The notes under the pieces were generated by a model. It was not told the origin of the DNA. It was given only the letters and a program-made list of their open reading frames with translations, and did no database searches. Position numbers and translations under genes: made by a program. Positions 17,239 to 26,313 of a DNA stretch of 42,192 bases are shown here, piece after piece. Within the stretch, counting starts at the first letter, position 1. Each line of letters starts with the position of its first letter. The DNA is from an uncultured Clostridia bacterium (GTDB lineage: Bacteria > Bacillota > Clostridia > TANB77 > CAG-508): the NCBI GenBank assembly GCA_947632475.1, contig CANRPI010000006.1:1-42192 (forward strand). The letters run 5' to 3'.

Positions 17239-17967
17239 CTAGAAAATTTCTTCTATTTTGTATTCTTTTTCCATTTTTTCGTTAAAATATATTTTTGCTA
17301 TTAATTTATATTCTTCTAATGATTGGTCTTTTATATTAAAAGAATATAATTTTTTTGGTGGTGCTGTTATTGTATATTTTATCGCATTTAATGTACTTGT
17401 AGACATCATTATTGCTCCTTTGTCTAATTTTTTACAATTTTGACATTTAAATCCATTATCTTTTATGCTAAAATAATTTAAGTTTTCTTTTTCTTTGCAA
17501 TTTACACATTCATTTATTTTTGGTGTAAATCCTAAATAACAGGCAAGCCTTAATTTAAATATGCTTAATACTAGTTCTAAATTTTTGTCAGTTTCAGATA
17601 TTGTATAAAGTGTATTTAGTAATAATTGTAATATATTGTAACAATTCTGATTTTCATTTGTTACGTCTTTTATTATTTTATTAATATGTACTGCATATTT
17701 CAATTTATCTAAATCTGTTCTAATATTGTAAAATACTTCTATTGGTTCTACTGAATTTATATGATATGTTTGAGAACCTTTAAACATTAAGTATTCACCA
17801 AAACAAAAAATCTGTGTACCAGCTAAAAGAGCACTTTTAGGTTTTCTGGCTCCTTTAGCCATACACGAAATTTTTCCTTGTGCAGGTGTTAACATTGTTA
17901 GCATTTTATCAAAATCTCCTACATTGCTTTCTGATAATACAATCCCATTTATTTTTATATTTGCCAT
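17239..17967 (-). CDS. recO: RecO recombination mediator
   Basis: This 242-residue protein has an N-terminal OB-fold (MANIKINGIVLSESNVGDFDKMLTMLTPAQGKISCMAKGARKPKS) and a helical domain. A four-cysteine zinc site (ECVNCKEKENLNYFSIKDNGFKCQNC, two CxxC pairs) sits near residues 156-180. RecO loads RecA onto SSB-coated single strands with RecR. The order era-yqzL-recO is the same as in Bacillus. It starts eight bases after the yqzL stop. Confidence 0.95.
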   Translation of the reverse strand: MANIKINGIVLSESNVGDFDKMLTMLTPAQGKISCMAKGARKPKSALLAGTQIFCFGEYLMFKGSQTYHINSVEPIEVFYNIRTDLDKLKYAVHINKIIKDVTNENQNCYNILQLLLNTLYTISETDKNLELVLSIFKLRLACYLGFTPKINECVNCKEKENLNYFSIKDNGFKCQNCKKLDKGAIMMSTSTLNAIKYTITAPPKKLYSFNIKDQSLEEYKLIAKIYFNEKMEKEYKIEEIF

Positions 17968-17975
17968 GTTTTAAT

Positions 17976-18119
17976 TCATTCCTTATTATTTTTTTCTACT
18001 TCTATATTATAAAGATTGTTTTCTAATCCTTTTTCAATATTTTCTATTTGTTTAAATTCTAAAAACGCATTAATATCACCTGTATTTTTAAAGGTATCCC
18101 ATGCTATTTTCTTTATCAT
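17976..18119 (-). CDS. yqzL: YqzL-family small protein
   Basis: A 47-residue frame reads MIKKIAWDTFKNTGDINAFLEFKQIENIEKGLENN, matching the short YqzL family pattern (W-x-x-F-x-x-T-G-x-I-x-x-[FY]-L-x-x-K). Its position between era and recO is where Bacillus carries yqzL. The ribosome site AAAGGAAGTGAG lies just before the ATG at 18119, and the stop is at 17976-17978. Function is unknown in the family. Confidence 0.85.
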   Translation of the reverse strand: MIKKIAWDTFKNTGDINAFLEFKQIENIEKGLENNLYNIEVEKNNKE

Positions 18120-18221
18120 AAGCTCACTTCCTTTATTTCAATTTAAAGTTTTACCTTTAATTTTATCTTTTGCATTTTTTCCAAATTTATACTAGATTTT
18201 TATCATTCAATTTCTTAAAAA

Positions 18222-19124
18222 TTATTTTAATTTGAATTTATTTACTACATTGTCCATTTCTTGCCAGTCTTCTTTTACTTTTACCCATGTTTTTAAATTA
18301 ATTTTTATTCCAAAATTTTCTTCCATATCAATTCTAGCCAATCTTCCTATCTTTTTTAACATTTCTCCGTTTTTACCTATAATTATTCCTTTATGTGAAT
18401 TTTTTAAACAATAAATTGTAGCTTCTACATCATATATGTCTTCACCTTTTTTGTTTTTTCTTTGTGTCATCTTTTCAACTTCTATATATATACCATGAGG
18501 AACTTCGTCTTGCAATAACTTTAAAGCTTTCTCTCTTATCGTTTCTTCTGCTAATTGCCTCAATGTTTGATCTGTATATTCTTCTATATCATAATATGCA
18601 GGTCCAGGTTTTAAGTTCTTTTCTATTTCATCTAAAATTATGTTTTTGTATTTTTCATTAATGGCTGATATTGGTATTACTGCTTCAAAATCGTATTCAC
18701 TACTATAAATTTGTATTAGATTTAATAATGATTCTCTTTTTACTAGGTCAATTTTATTTATTATTAGTATAACTTTTTTTCTATTTTCTTTTAATTTTTC
18801 AAGTATAATTCTATCACCTTTGCCTATATCTTTGCTAGTTGCTTCTATTAAAAATAGTACTATATCAGTATCTGCAATACTTGAAAATGAGGTTTCAATC
18901 ATAGTTTGGTTTAATTTTGTTTTTGGTTTGTGAATACCTGGTGTGTCTGTAAAAATTATTTGACAATTTTCCCTATTTACAATTCCTTTTATAGCTGTTC
19001 TAGTTGTTTGAACTTTATTTGCTATTGCTGCAACTTTTTCTCCTACAAGTAAATTTATTAAAGTTGATTTTCCTACATTTGTTCTTCCAATTAATGTTAC
19101 AAATCCTGATTTAAATTCTGCCAT
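18222..19124 (-). CDS. era: Era GTPase (16S rRNA maturation)
   Basis: This 300-residue protein has G1 GRTNVGKS (13-20), G3 DTPG, G4 NKID, and a C-terminal KH domain with IIGKNGEMLKKIG for 16S rRNA 3'-end binding. Era checks small-subunit maturation. The start is set by GAAGGGA. A CGG in AAAAACGGA is out of frame (AAC GGA) and reads normally. It is followed by about 100 bases and then yqzL. Confidence 0.97.
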   Translation of the reverse strand: MAEFKSGFVTLIGRTNVGKSTLINLLVGEKVAAIANKVQTTRTAIKGIVNRENCQIIFTDTPGIHKPKTKLNQTMIETSFSSIADTDIVLFLIEATSKDIGKGDRIILEKLKENRKKVILIINKIDLVKRESLLNLIQIYSSEYDFEAVIPISAINEKYKNIILDEIEKNLKPGPAYYDIEEYTDQTLRQLAEETIREKALKLLQDEVPHGIYIEVEKMTQRKNKKGEDIYDVEATIYCLKNSHKGIIIGKNGEMLKKIGRLARIDMEENFGIKINLKTWVKVKEDWQEMDNVVNKFKLK

Positions 19125-19220
19125 TTTTTATTCCCTTCTTAAATATTTTTTATTTATATTATACACTATTTGTTTGCTAAATTTGTAGAATTTAATAATT
19201 TTTTTAAAAAATTAAACGTT

Positions 19221-19256
19221 ATAGACCCACATATGTATAAAAATATGTGGGTCTAT
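19221..19256. terminator. Strong hairpin between the glycosyltransferase gene and era
   Basis: A 14-bp perfect stem (ATAGACCCACATAT at 19221-19234 with ATATGTGGGTCTAT at 19243-19256) encloses eight bases. It lies downstream of the GT4 gene's stop side and upstream of era on the plus map, that is, between the era promoter zone and the 3' end of nothing on the plus strand. On the minus strand a T-rich run follows about nine bases later. It may act as a terminator or as a leader structure for the glycosyltransferase gene's surroundings. Confidence 0.5.
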
Positions 19257-19347
19257 GATATATACATTTTTCTTTTTTCTAAGTATTGCTTAAATTACAA
19301 ATAAACATTTAGGTGCGTTTTTAGGGGAGAAATCTAAAAACTGTTTA

Positions 19348-20640
19348 TTATGCATATGCTTGACGTTTTTTGAAGCTAAGTAAATTAGTAATTTCTTTCT
19401 CTGTATTTCTAGCTCTTTTAGTTTTCTTAGCTCTTTCTTGTTCAAGTTCTCTTTTTTGCTTTTCTGCCATTGATTGACATATTGCTTTTTGATATGTAAA
19501 GTGCGTGTCTTGTGCTATTTTACTCCAATTATATTCATTTCTAATTTTGTTTTTTGCTTTTTTAGTTATGTCTGCACATAATTTGTGGTCATATAATAAT
19601 TCTAATATTGAATCTGCTATTGAGTTTGGATTTCCACAATATGCTTTCATTCCATTTTCTCTATGTTGTACTATTTCGTTTAGCCCTCCAATATCTGATA
19701 CTACTATTGGATTTTCTGATAACATTGCTTCTAGTGCTACTATTCCAAATGGTTCATATGTGCTTGGAAATACTGCTATATCAGCTGCTTTATACATTCT
19801 TTGTACGTCTTTTCCATGCATGTACCCTGCAAAATATACTTTTTCTCCTATTCCCATCGCATTTACTTGATTTTTTAATTCGTCTATCATTCCGCCTTTT
19901 CCACATATTACTAATTTTGCATCATGGTACCCATTTAGTATTTTTGGCATTGCTGATATTAAGTGCTGTATTCCTTTTTCATATACTAATCTTCCCATGA
20001 ATAAAATTATTTTTTCATTATCCATTGCATATCTTCTTCTGAAGTTGTAATCTCTTTCTATTCCATTAAATAATGTCATGTTTACACCATTTGGCACTAC
20101 ATTTATTTTTTCATATGGTAGACCAAATAGTCTTTGTAATTCATTTTTCATATAGTTGCTATTTACTATTACTTCTGCTGATTCATATGTTAACATCCAT
20201 TCTGTGTCATTTATGTATCTTTGTGTTTCATCATGAATTCCACTGTTTCTGCCTGCTTCAGTTGCATGTATTGTTGATACTATTGGCATATTATATGAAT
20301 TTTTTAAAGTTTTTGCTGCATATGCTACTAACCAGTCATGTGCATGTATTACGTCAAAATTTCCTTCTTTTGCAATTAGTTCATTTGCTTTTGCTATCAT
20401 ATTAAAGTTCATTTGCATAATCCAATCAATAAAATTGTTTGGATTTATCATATAATTGTCTACTCTATATACTTTTACTCCTTTGTCATCCTCAAAATAA
20501 GGCGTTTCTCCATCTCTATATGTTATAACTGTTACATCATGTCCATCTTTTATAAGCGTTTTTGATAGGTCATATACTACTCTTGATATTCCTCCTACTA
20601 CTCTTGGTGGATATTCCCATGTTAACATTAATATTTTCAT
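19348..20640 (-). CDS. GT4-family glycosyltransferase, glycogen-synthase-like
   Basis: This 430-residue protein has the N-terminal donor/acceptor loop MLTWEYPPRVVGGISRVVYDL. It also has HAHDWLVAYAA, NVVPNGVNM, GRLVYEKGIQHL and the retaining-GT E-x7-E motif in PSTYEPFGIVALEAM. The whole pattern is of GT4 enzymes annotated as glycogen or sucrose synthase-like. The C-terminal 60 residues are basic and helical (KRELEQERAKKTKRAR), unusual for the family. It is a single gene with its own GGGAGC ribosome site. The exact acceptor is not visible. Confidence 0.85.
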   Translation of the reverse strand: MKILMLTWEYPPRVVGGISRVVYDLSKTLIKDGHDVTVITYRDGETPYFEDDKGVKVYRVDNYMINPNNFIDWIMQMNFNMIAKANELIAKEGNFDVIHAHDWLVAYAAKTLKNSYNMPIVSTIHATEAGRNSGIHDETQRYINDTEWMLTYESAEVIVNSNYMKNELQRLFGLPYEKINVVPNGVNMTLFNGIERDYNFRRRYAMDNEKIILFMGRLVYEKGIQHLISAMPKILNGYHDAKLVICGKGGMIDELKNQVNAMGIGEKVYFAGYMHGKDVQRMYKAADIAVFPSTYEPFGIVALEAMLSENPIVVSDIGGLNEIVQHRENGMKAYCGNPNSIADSILELLYDHKLCADITKKAKNKIRNEYNWSKIAQDTHFTYQKAICQSMAEKQKRELEQERAKKTKRARNTEKEITNLLSFKKRQAYA

Positions 20641-20773
20641 TAATACGCTCCCTTTCTAAATTTTCTTTTGTTTGCCATATATTTTTCTATATTGTATACA
20701 AAATTTTTCAAATTGTAAATATTTTTTTCATTTTTTTTTATTTTTCGTGTTTATATTATTTTAAAACAAAATA

Positions 20774-20811
20774 GTCCGTCTTAAATATAATTAATTATAT
20801 TTAAGATGGAC
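20774..20811 (-). terminator. Terminator of the fatty-acid operon
   Basis: A 17-bp stem with one G-T pair (GTCCGTCTTAAATATAA and TTATATTTAAGATGGAC) lies just after the accC stop. On the minus strand it is followed by TATTTTGTTTT, a good T-run. Confidence 0.8.
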
Positions 20812-20825
20812 CCAAAAGTTTTCTT

Positions 20826-22167
20826 TTATAATAACTGTTTTTGAATAAATGATGTGTCATAATTATTGTTTTTAAAATCTTCATTTTCTAAAATTTTTAA
20901 TATAAAATCTACGTTTGTATCAATTCCTTCTATTACTAATTCTGCTACTGCACTTTTTAATTTTTCTATGGATTCTTTTCTGTTTTTTGAATATACAATT
21001 ATTTTTGCAACCATAGAATCGTAATTTGGTGGAACTTTACAACCACTATAAATAGCTGTATCTATTCTTATTCCGTTTCCTCCTGGTAAATGAAGTTCTT
21101 TAATTGTTCCTGCACATGGCATGAAATTTTTATCAGGATTTTCTGCATTTATTCTTGCTTCCATACTATGACCTGTAAACTTGATTTTATCTTGAGTTAA
21201 TTCTAATTTTTCGCCACTTGCTATTTTTATTTGTTCTTTTATTATATCTACACCTGTTACTAATTCTGTAATAGGATGTTCAACTTGCACTCTTGTATTC
21301 ATTTCCATAAAATAAAAATCTTTGTTTTTATCTACTAAAAATTCGATTGTTCCAGCATTTGTATATCCTATTTCTTTTACTGCTTTTATTGCTGTTTCTC
21401 CCATTTTTCTTCTAGTTTCATTATCTATTGCACCAGAAGGTGTCTCTTCTATTATCTTTTGATTTCTTCGTTGAATAGAACAATCTCTTTCTCCTAAATA
21501 TACTGCATTTCCATGTTCATCAGCTAAAACTTGAATCTCTATATGGCGAGGATTTTCTATGAACTTTTCCAAATATAAGCTATCATCATTAAATGATATT
21601 TTTGCTTCTTGCTTTACTAAGTCATATTCTCTTTCCAATTCTTCATTTGAATATATAATACGAATTCCTCTGCCTCCTCCTCCTGCAGATGCTTTTAGCA
21701 TTATAGGATATTTAATTTGTTCTGCTAAATTTAAAGCTTGTTCTTTAGAATATATCAACCCATCTGAACCGTGGTACCACTGGAATTCCTATTCTTTTCA
21801 TAGTTTCTTTTGCCTTAGATTTATTTCCTAGTAAATCAATTAGTTTGTAATTTGGTCCTATAAACTTTATTCCAGCTTCTTCACATATTTTTGCAAAATT
21901 AGCATTTTCGGATAAAAAGCCATATCCTGGATGTATGCTATCTGAACCTGTTAAAATTGCTGCCTCTAAAATTGCTTTTATATTTAAATAGCTTTTATTT
22001 AAAGGTGCTGGTCCTATACAAATTGCTTCATCAGCAAGGTTTTTATGTAATGCATTTTTATCAACTTCAGAATATATAGCTACTGTCCTTATTCCCATTT
22101 CTCTGCAAGCTCTTATTATTCTAACAGCTATTTCTCCTCTATTTGCAACTAAAACTTTTTTTAGCAT
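20826..22167 (-). CDS. accC: Acetyl-CoA carboxylase biotin carboxylase, read through a +1 shift at CGG
   Basis: Two frames cover one AccC. The first has [25 protein letters not shown]...[10 protein letters not shown] and then a nonsense tail. The second continues [32 protein letters not shown], with [49 protein letters not shown] and [12 protein letters not shown]. The zero frame runs into CGG (21769-21771, codon 133). Reading CGGT as Gly gives [16 protein letters not shown], the conserved family sequence, and 446 residues, the usual AccC length. The enzyme makes carboxybiotin on AccB for malonyl-CoA and should be needed for growth. It is the last gene of the operon. Confidence 0.93.
21769..21771 (-). 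other. Putative CGG(T) +1 recoding site 5
   Basis: The coding strand reads GTA CCA CGG TTC AGA in frame 0, and CCA [CGGT] TCA GAT GGG TTG with four bases read. The second gives PGSDG, conserved in biotin carboxylases. Confidence 0.9.
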
Positions 22168-22249
22168 TTCGTTTTTGTTAGTTTTTTATTTCTATATAAT
22201 TTAAAATGTAATTTTTTGAACTAAAAAACTAGCCTCCTCCTTTCAAAAA

Positions 22250-22672
22250 CTAAACTATTGCAAAAGTTAATTCCCCTTTTGCTGCAATTTTTCCATCTAC
22301 TGTTGCAATTGCTTCTCCTATTCCTATTGGACCTTTTCTTTTAATTATCTTTACTTCTAATTTTAAAGTATCTCCTGGAACTACTTGTTTTTTAAACCTT
22401 ATTTTATCAATTCCACCAAATAATGCATTTTTCCCTTTATTTTCTTCCATAGAAAGAATGGCTATAGCTCCTGTTTGAGCTAATGACTCAACTATAAGCA
22501 CACCTGGCATAATAGGATTTCCTGGGAAATGTCCTTTAAAATAATATTCATTTTCACTTACATGTTTATAAGCAATTGCGCACTCTCCAGGAGTGTATGT
22601 CTCAACCTCATCTATCATTAAAAAAGGATCTCTTTGTGGAATTATCTTTTCAATTTCTTCTTTATTTAACAT
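22250..22672 (-). CDS. fabZ: 3-hydroxyacyl-ACP dehydratase FabZ
   Basis: This 140-residue protein reads [23 protein letters not shown] and then [19 protein letters not shown]. It has the hot-dog fold catalytic His (GHFPG) and Glu (VESLAQ), dehydrating beta-hydroxyacyl-ACP in the elongation cycle. The ATG at 22672 is preferred, with GAGGAAGG ten bases before; an upstream GTG (22696) lies inside that site's own sequence. It lies between accB and accC, a common Firmicute order. Confidence 0.95.
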   Translation of the reverse strand: MLNKEEIEKIIPQRDPFLMIDEVETYTPGECAIAYKHVSENEYYFKGHFPGNPIMPGVLIVESLAQTGAIAILSMEENKGKNALFGGIDKIRFKKQVVPGDTLKLEVKIIKRKGPIGIGEAIATVDGKIAAKGELTFAIV

Positions 22673-22759
22673 ATATTTAAAACCTTCCTCAATCACAATA
22701 TTTTATCTGATACAATTTATTTATTATAAATACACATTTTTATAATCATTAAATTATAA

Positions 22760-23242
22760 CTATCTAATTTTAAACAAAGGTGTTCCATATTCTACCATAT
22801 CATCATTTTTAACACAAACTTCCACTACTTCTCCATCAAACTCAGACTCAATTTCATTCATCAATTTCATAGCCTCAACTATACAAACCACATCACCTTT
22901 ATGAACTCTATCTCCAACTTTTACAAAAGGTTCTTTATCTGGTGAAGAACTTGCATAAAAAGTACCTACCATTGGACTTTTTATAACTTTGCAATCATCA
23001 TTTCTGTTTGACTGAACTTGCACATTTGCTAAGCTCTTTTCTTGTTGTTCCTGAACAACTGGTACAGTCATAGGAGCAGAACCTTCTATAACACTACCAC
23101 CATATGGCTGCGTAACTCCTCCTCTATTTCTTCCATTTTTTGTCATACTTATTTTTATTCCATCTGGAAATTCAATTTCAAGTGAATCCAAATTAGAATT
23201 TCCCATATCTTCTATTAATTTTTTAATATCTTTATAATCCAT
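22760..23242 (-). CDS. accB: Biotin carboxyl carrier protein AccB
   Basis: This 160-residue protein has an N-terminal helical start (MDYKDIKKLIEDMGNSNLDSLEIEF), a Gln/Val-rich linker and the C-terminal biotinyl domain. The acceptor Lys is in VEAMKLMNEIES, and the domain ends VEYGTPLFKIR. AccB carries biotin between AccC and the carboxyltransferase, whose genes (accA, accD) are not in this window. Ribosome site GAGGA. Overlaps nothing. Confidence 0.96.
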   Translation of the reverse strand: MDYKDIKKLIEDMGNSNLDSLEIEFPDGIKISMTKNGRNRGGVTQPYGGSVIEGSAPMTVPVVQEQQEKSLANVQVQSNRNDDCKVIKSPMVGTFYASSSPDKEPFVKVGDRVHKGDVVCIVEAMKLMNEIESEFDGEVVEVCVKNDDMVEYGTPLFKIR

Positions 23243-23283
23243 TTTTATCCTCCTCTTACTTTCTTTTCTTTCTTTTTCAAGTG

Positions 23284-23354
23284 TGGCTATTTTATGTCTG
23301 TCCCCAATTAGCCATTAATGGTTATTTTACGTCTGTCCCCAAACTAGCCATTAA
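23284..23354. repeat. Two direct copies of a 35-bp element overlapping the fabF 3' end
   Basis: The first copy (23284-23318) and second copy (23319-23354) both read TGG[CT]TATTTTA[TC]GTCTGTCCCC followed by AA-x-TAGCCATTAA. Each has TGGCTA/TAGCCA-type arms. A closely related sequence recurs near queA (30090-30153). The second copy supplies the last codons and stop of fabF. Confidence 0.8.
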
Positions 23355-24572
23355 AATACTACTATTGTGTCCTCCAAATCCTAGAGAATTTGACATTGCA
23401 TATTTTATTTTGCATTTTCTTCCCTGATTTGGTACTACATCTAAGTCACATTCTTCGTCTGGAACTTTGTAGTTTATAGTTGCTGGTACAAAGCCTTCTT
23501 GTATAGCTTTTGCACATATTACTGCTTCTATTCCTCCTGCTGCACCAAGTAGATGTCCTGTATTACCTTTTGTTGAACTTACCATTACTTTTTTTGCGTT
23601 TTCTTCACCTAATGCTGTTTTTATTGCTGCTGTTTCACTTGCATCATTTAGATGAGTTGATGTACCATGTGCATTTATGTATGTTATTTCTGATGGATCT
23701 ACTTTTGCTTCTTCTATAGCTATTTTCATTGCCCTTGCTCCACCTTCTCCTCCTGGTGCTGGTGATGTTATGTGATATGCATCTGAGGTTGCCCCATATC
23801 CTAATATTTCTGCATATATTTTTGCACCTCTTGCTTTTGCATGTTCTAACTCTTCTAATACTATAATTCCTGCTCCTTCTCCCATTACAAATCCGTTTCT
23901 TTCTTTGTCAAATGGAATACTTGCTCTTGTTTTGTCTTCTGATTTGCTTAAAGCTTTTATATTTGTAAATCCTGCTACACTTAATGGTGTTATTGAACTT
24001 TCTGTTCCTCCTGCTAACATTATATCTTGATAACCATGTTTTATCATTCTAAAACTTTCACCTATGCAATGAGTTCCACTTGAACATGCTGTTACCATTG
24101 CAATTGACTCTCCTTTAGCACCAATATCTATCGCTACATTTCCAGTTGCCATATTTATTATTCCCATTGGTATATACATTGGCGATACTCTATCTGCTCC
24201 TTTTTGTATTAGCTTTACTTGTTCGTCTTCTATTGTTTTTATTCCACCAATTCCTGAGCCGAGTATTACTCCTACTCTTTCCATATTTTCTTTTTCTTTA
24301 TCTAAGCCACTATCTTTCCAAGCTTCTCTAGATGCTATTAGTGCAAATTGTGAAAACTTGTCTAATCTTTTTGCTTCTCTTCTTTCAAAATAATCTTCTG
24401 GATTATAGTTTTTTACTTCTGCTGCTAGCTTTACTTTAAAATTGCTTGTATCAAACGAGGTGATTTTGTCTATTCCACATTTTCCTTCTTTTATGCCATT
24501 CCAAAATTCTTCTACATTATTTCCTATTGGAGTTATAGCTCCTAAACCTGTTATAACTACTCTTCTCTCCAT
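23322..24572 (-). CDS. fabF: 3-oxoacyl-ACP synthase II FabF
   Basis: This 416-residue condensing enzyme has catalytic Cys163 in VTACSSGTHC, a His in INAHGTSTHLNDASE and a His in KGNTGHLLGAAGG. It elongates acyl-ACP with malonyl-ACP. The C-terminus is odd: after the conserved GFGGHNSSILMAS the protein ends LGTDVK, encoded by a 35-bp repeat rather than a native end such as the usual hydrophobic tail. Several out-of-frame CGG triplets (AAC GGA, CTC GGC) read normally. Ribosome site AAGGAATATG. fabG lies 36 bases upstream. Confidence 0.96.
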   Translation of the reverse strand: MERRVVITGLGAITPIGNNVEEFWNGIKEGKCGIDKITSFDTSNFKVKLAAEVKNYNPEDYFERREAKRLDKFSQFALIASREAWKDSGLDKEKENMERVGVILGSGIGGIKTIEDEQVKLIQKGADRVSPMYIPMGIINMATGNVAIDIGAKGESIAMVTACSSGTHCIGESFRMIKHGYQDIMLAGGTESSITPLSVAGFTNIKALSKSEDKTRASIPFDKERNGFVMGEGAGIIVLEELEHAKARGAKIYAEILGYGATSDAYHITSPAPGGEGGARAMKIAIEEAKVDPSEITYINAHGTSTHLNDASETAAIKTALGEENAKKVMVSSTKGNTGHLLGAAGGIEAVICAKAIQEGFVPATINYKVPDEECDLDVVPNQGRKCKIKYAMSNSLGFGGHNSSILMASLGTDVK

Positions 24573-24608
24573 TTTTAATCATATTCCTTTCTTACGAATA
24601 AATTTTAT

Positions 24609-25349
24609 TTACATAAGCATTCCGCCATCAATATTAATTACTTGCCCTGTTATATATGAACTCAAGTCAGATCCTAAAAAGTATATAAGTTCTGCAACTT
24701 CTTTGGCACTGCCTATTCTTTTTAATGGAATTTGATTGTTTATAGTTTCTTTAACATTGTCTGGCAAAACAGCGGTCATATCAGTTGCAATAAATCCTGG
24801 TGCTACACTATTTACTCTAATGTTTCTAGAGGCAAGTTCTCTTGCTATACTTTTTGTGAAACCAATTATTCCTGCTTTTGAAGCTGAATAGTTACATTGC
24901 CCTGCATTTCCTGAAACTCCTACTACTGATGATAAATTTATTATTGAACCTTGCCTTTTCTTCATCATATATTTTGAAACTGCTTTTGTTACTAAATATG
25001 TTCCTTTTAAGTTGATTTCTATTACTTTGTCAAATTCTTCTTCTGTCATTCTTAATAGTAAATTATCTTTTGTTATTCCAGCATTATTTACTAATACATC
25101 TATTTTTTCAAATTTTTCTATTGATTTTTCTACCAATTTTGTTACTTCTTCTGCTTTTGACACATCTGCTTTAATAATTAAACATTCTACATTTTTTTCT
25201 TGAAATTCTTGTTTTAGGGCATTTACATCTGTGTTATCAGATACATAGTTTATTACTACATTATACCCTTGGTCTGCAAACTTTAGTGCTACTTCTTTGC
25301 CAATTCCTCTTGCTGCTCCTGTTACTAGAACCGTTTTTCTTTCACTCAT
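24609..25349 (-). CDS. fabG: 3-oxoacyl-ACP reductase FabG
   Basis: This 246-residue short-chain dehydrogenase has the cofactor loop TGAARGIGKEVA (10-21), NNAG, and the catalytic Ser141, Tyr154 and Lys158 in NLSSVVG...YSASKAG. It ends SYITGQVINIDGGMLM. It reduces 3-oxoacyl-ACP with NADPH. It starts ten bases after the recoded fabD stop at 25360-25362, which fits tight operon packing only if fabD uses the +1 frame. Two CGG triplets (ACG GTT, GGC GGA) are out of frame. Confidence 0.96.
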   Translation of the reverse strand: MSERKTVLVTGAARGIGKEVALKFADQGYNVVINYVSDNTDVNALKQEFQEKNVECLIIKADVSKAEEVTKLVEKSIEKFEKIDVLVNNAGITKDNLLLRMTEEEFDKVIEINLKGTYLVTKAVSKYMMKKRQGSIINLSSVVGVSGNAGQCNYSASKAGIIGFTKSIARELASRNIRVNSVAPGFIATDMTAVLPDNVKETINNQIPLKRIGSAKEVAELIYFLGSDLSSYITGQVINIDGGMLM

Positions 25350-25359
25350 TTTAATTTTT

Positions 25360-26296
25360 TTATACCCCTTTCTTATTTAATAATTCTTCTAGGCTTGATA
25401 TATTATTAATGTTATAAACTACTGCTTCTTTGTTGTCTTTTTTCACAAAACCTGTTAATGTTTTTCCGTGGACCAATTTCTATATATTCTCCTACATTTT
25501 CTTCACTCATTAACTTTATTGCTTTATCAAATCTTACTGGGCTTACAATATGATTTGATAGAGTTTCTACAAAGTCTTCTTTTTCTTGGTATAACTCTCC
25601 ATTTAGATTTTTTATTACTTTAATATTTGGTTTACTAAATTTTACTTTTTCTAATTCTTTTTTGTATTCTTGTTTTGCTTTTTCTAATTTTTTTGTATGA
25701 AATGGACCTGAAGTTTGTAATTTTACTACTCTTTTTGCTCCCGCTTCTTTTAGCATTTCTATTGCTTCTTCTACTGCTTGCAAGTTTCCTGATATTACTG
25801 TTTGTATTGAACAGTTGTAATTTGCAGGAACTACAAATTTATTTTCAAGTGATAATTTATTGCAAATTTCTTCTATTTTTCTTGAATCTAAGCCTATTAC
25901 TGCTGCCATAGAATATTCTTCATCTGGTGTTAATGTTTCCATATAGTATCCTCTTTTTTGAATTAGTCTTATACCATCTTCAAATGAAATTGCCCCTGAA
26001 TAAATTAATGCTACATATTCTCCTAAGCTTAAACCAACTGCAATATCTGCTTGTATCCCATTTTGTTTTAAAACTTCTAATATGGCTAAACTAGTTGTTA
26101 ATATTGCAATTTGTGTGTATTTAGTTTGATTTAATTTTTCTTGTGGTCCTTCAAAACATAACTTTTTTATATCTATTCCTGAAATTTCTGAAGCTTTTTG
26201 ATATATCTCTTTTGCTTTTTCATATTTATCATATATATCTTTTCCCATTCCAACTACTTGGGCTCCTTGCCCTGGAAATAAAAATGCTGTTTTCAT
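25360..26296 (-). CDS. fabD: Malonyl-CoA:ACP transacylase FabD, read through a +1 shift at CGG
   Basis: The protein reads MKTAFLFPGQGAQVVGMGKD, with the nucleophile Ser90 in GLSLGEY and His200 in SGPFHTKK. Frame 0 ends at 25412 with a nonsense tail (RKNINRFCEKRQQRSSS) after an in-frame CGG (25466-25468, codon 277). Reading CGGA as Gly gives EIGPGKTLTGFVKKDNKEAVVYNINNISSLEELLNKKGV, the family's closing motif GPGKxLxG, and a 311-residue product of normal length. fabG follows ten bases later. FabD loads malonyl onto ACP, so loss should be lethal; a true inactivating indel is unlikely. Confidence 0.93.
25466..25468 (-). other. Putative CGG(A) +1 recoding site 6
   Basis: The coding strand reads GGT CCA CGG AAA AAC ATT in frame 0, and CCA [CGGA] AAA ACA TTA ACA GGT with four bases read. 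It restores the FabD motif GPGKTLTG. Confidence 0.9.
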
Positions 26297-26313
26297 ATTA
26301 TTTCTCCCTTTAT

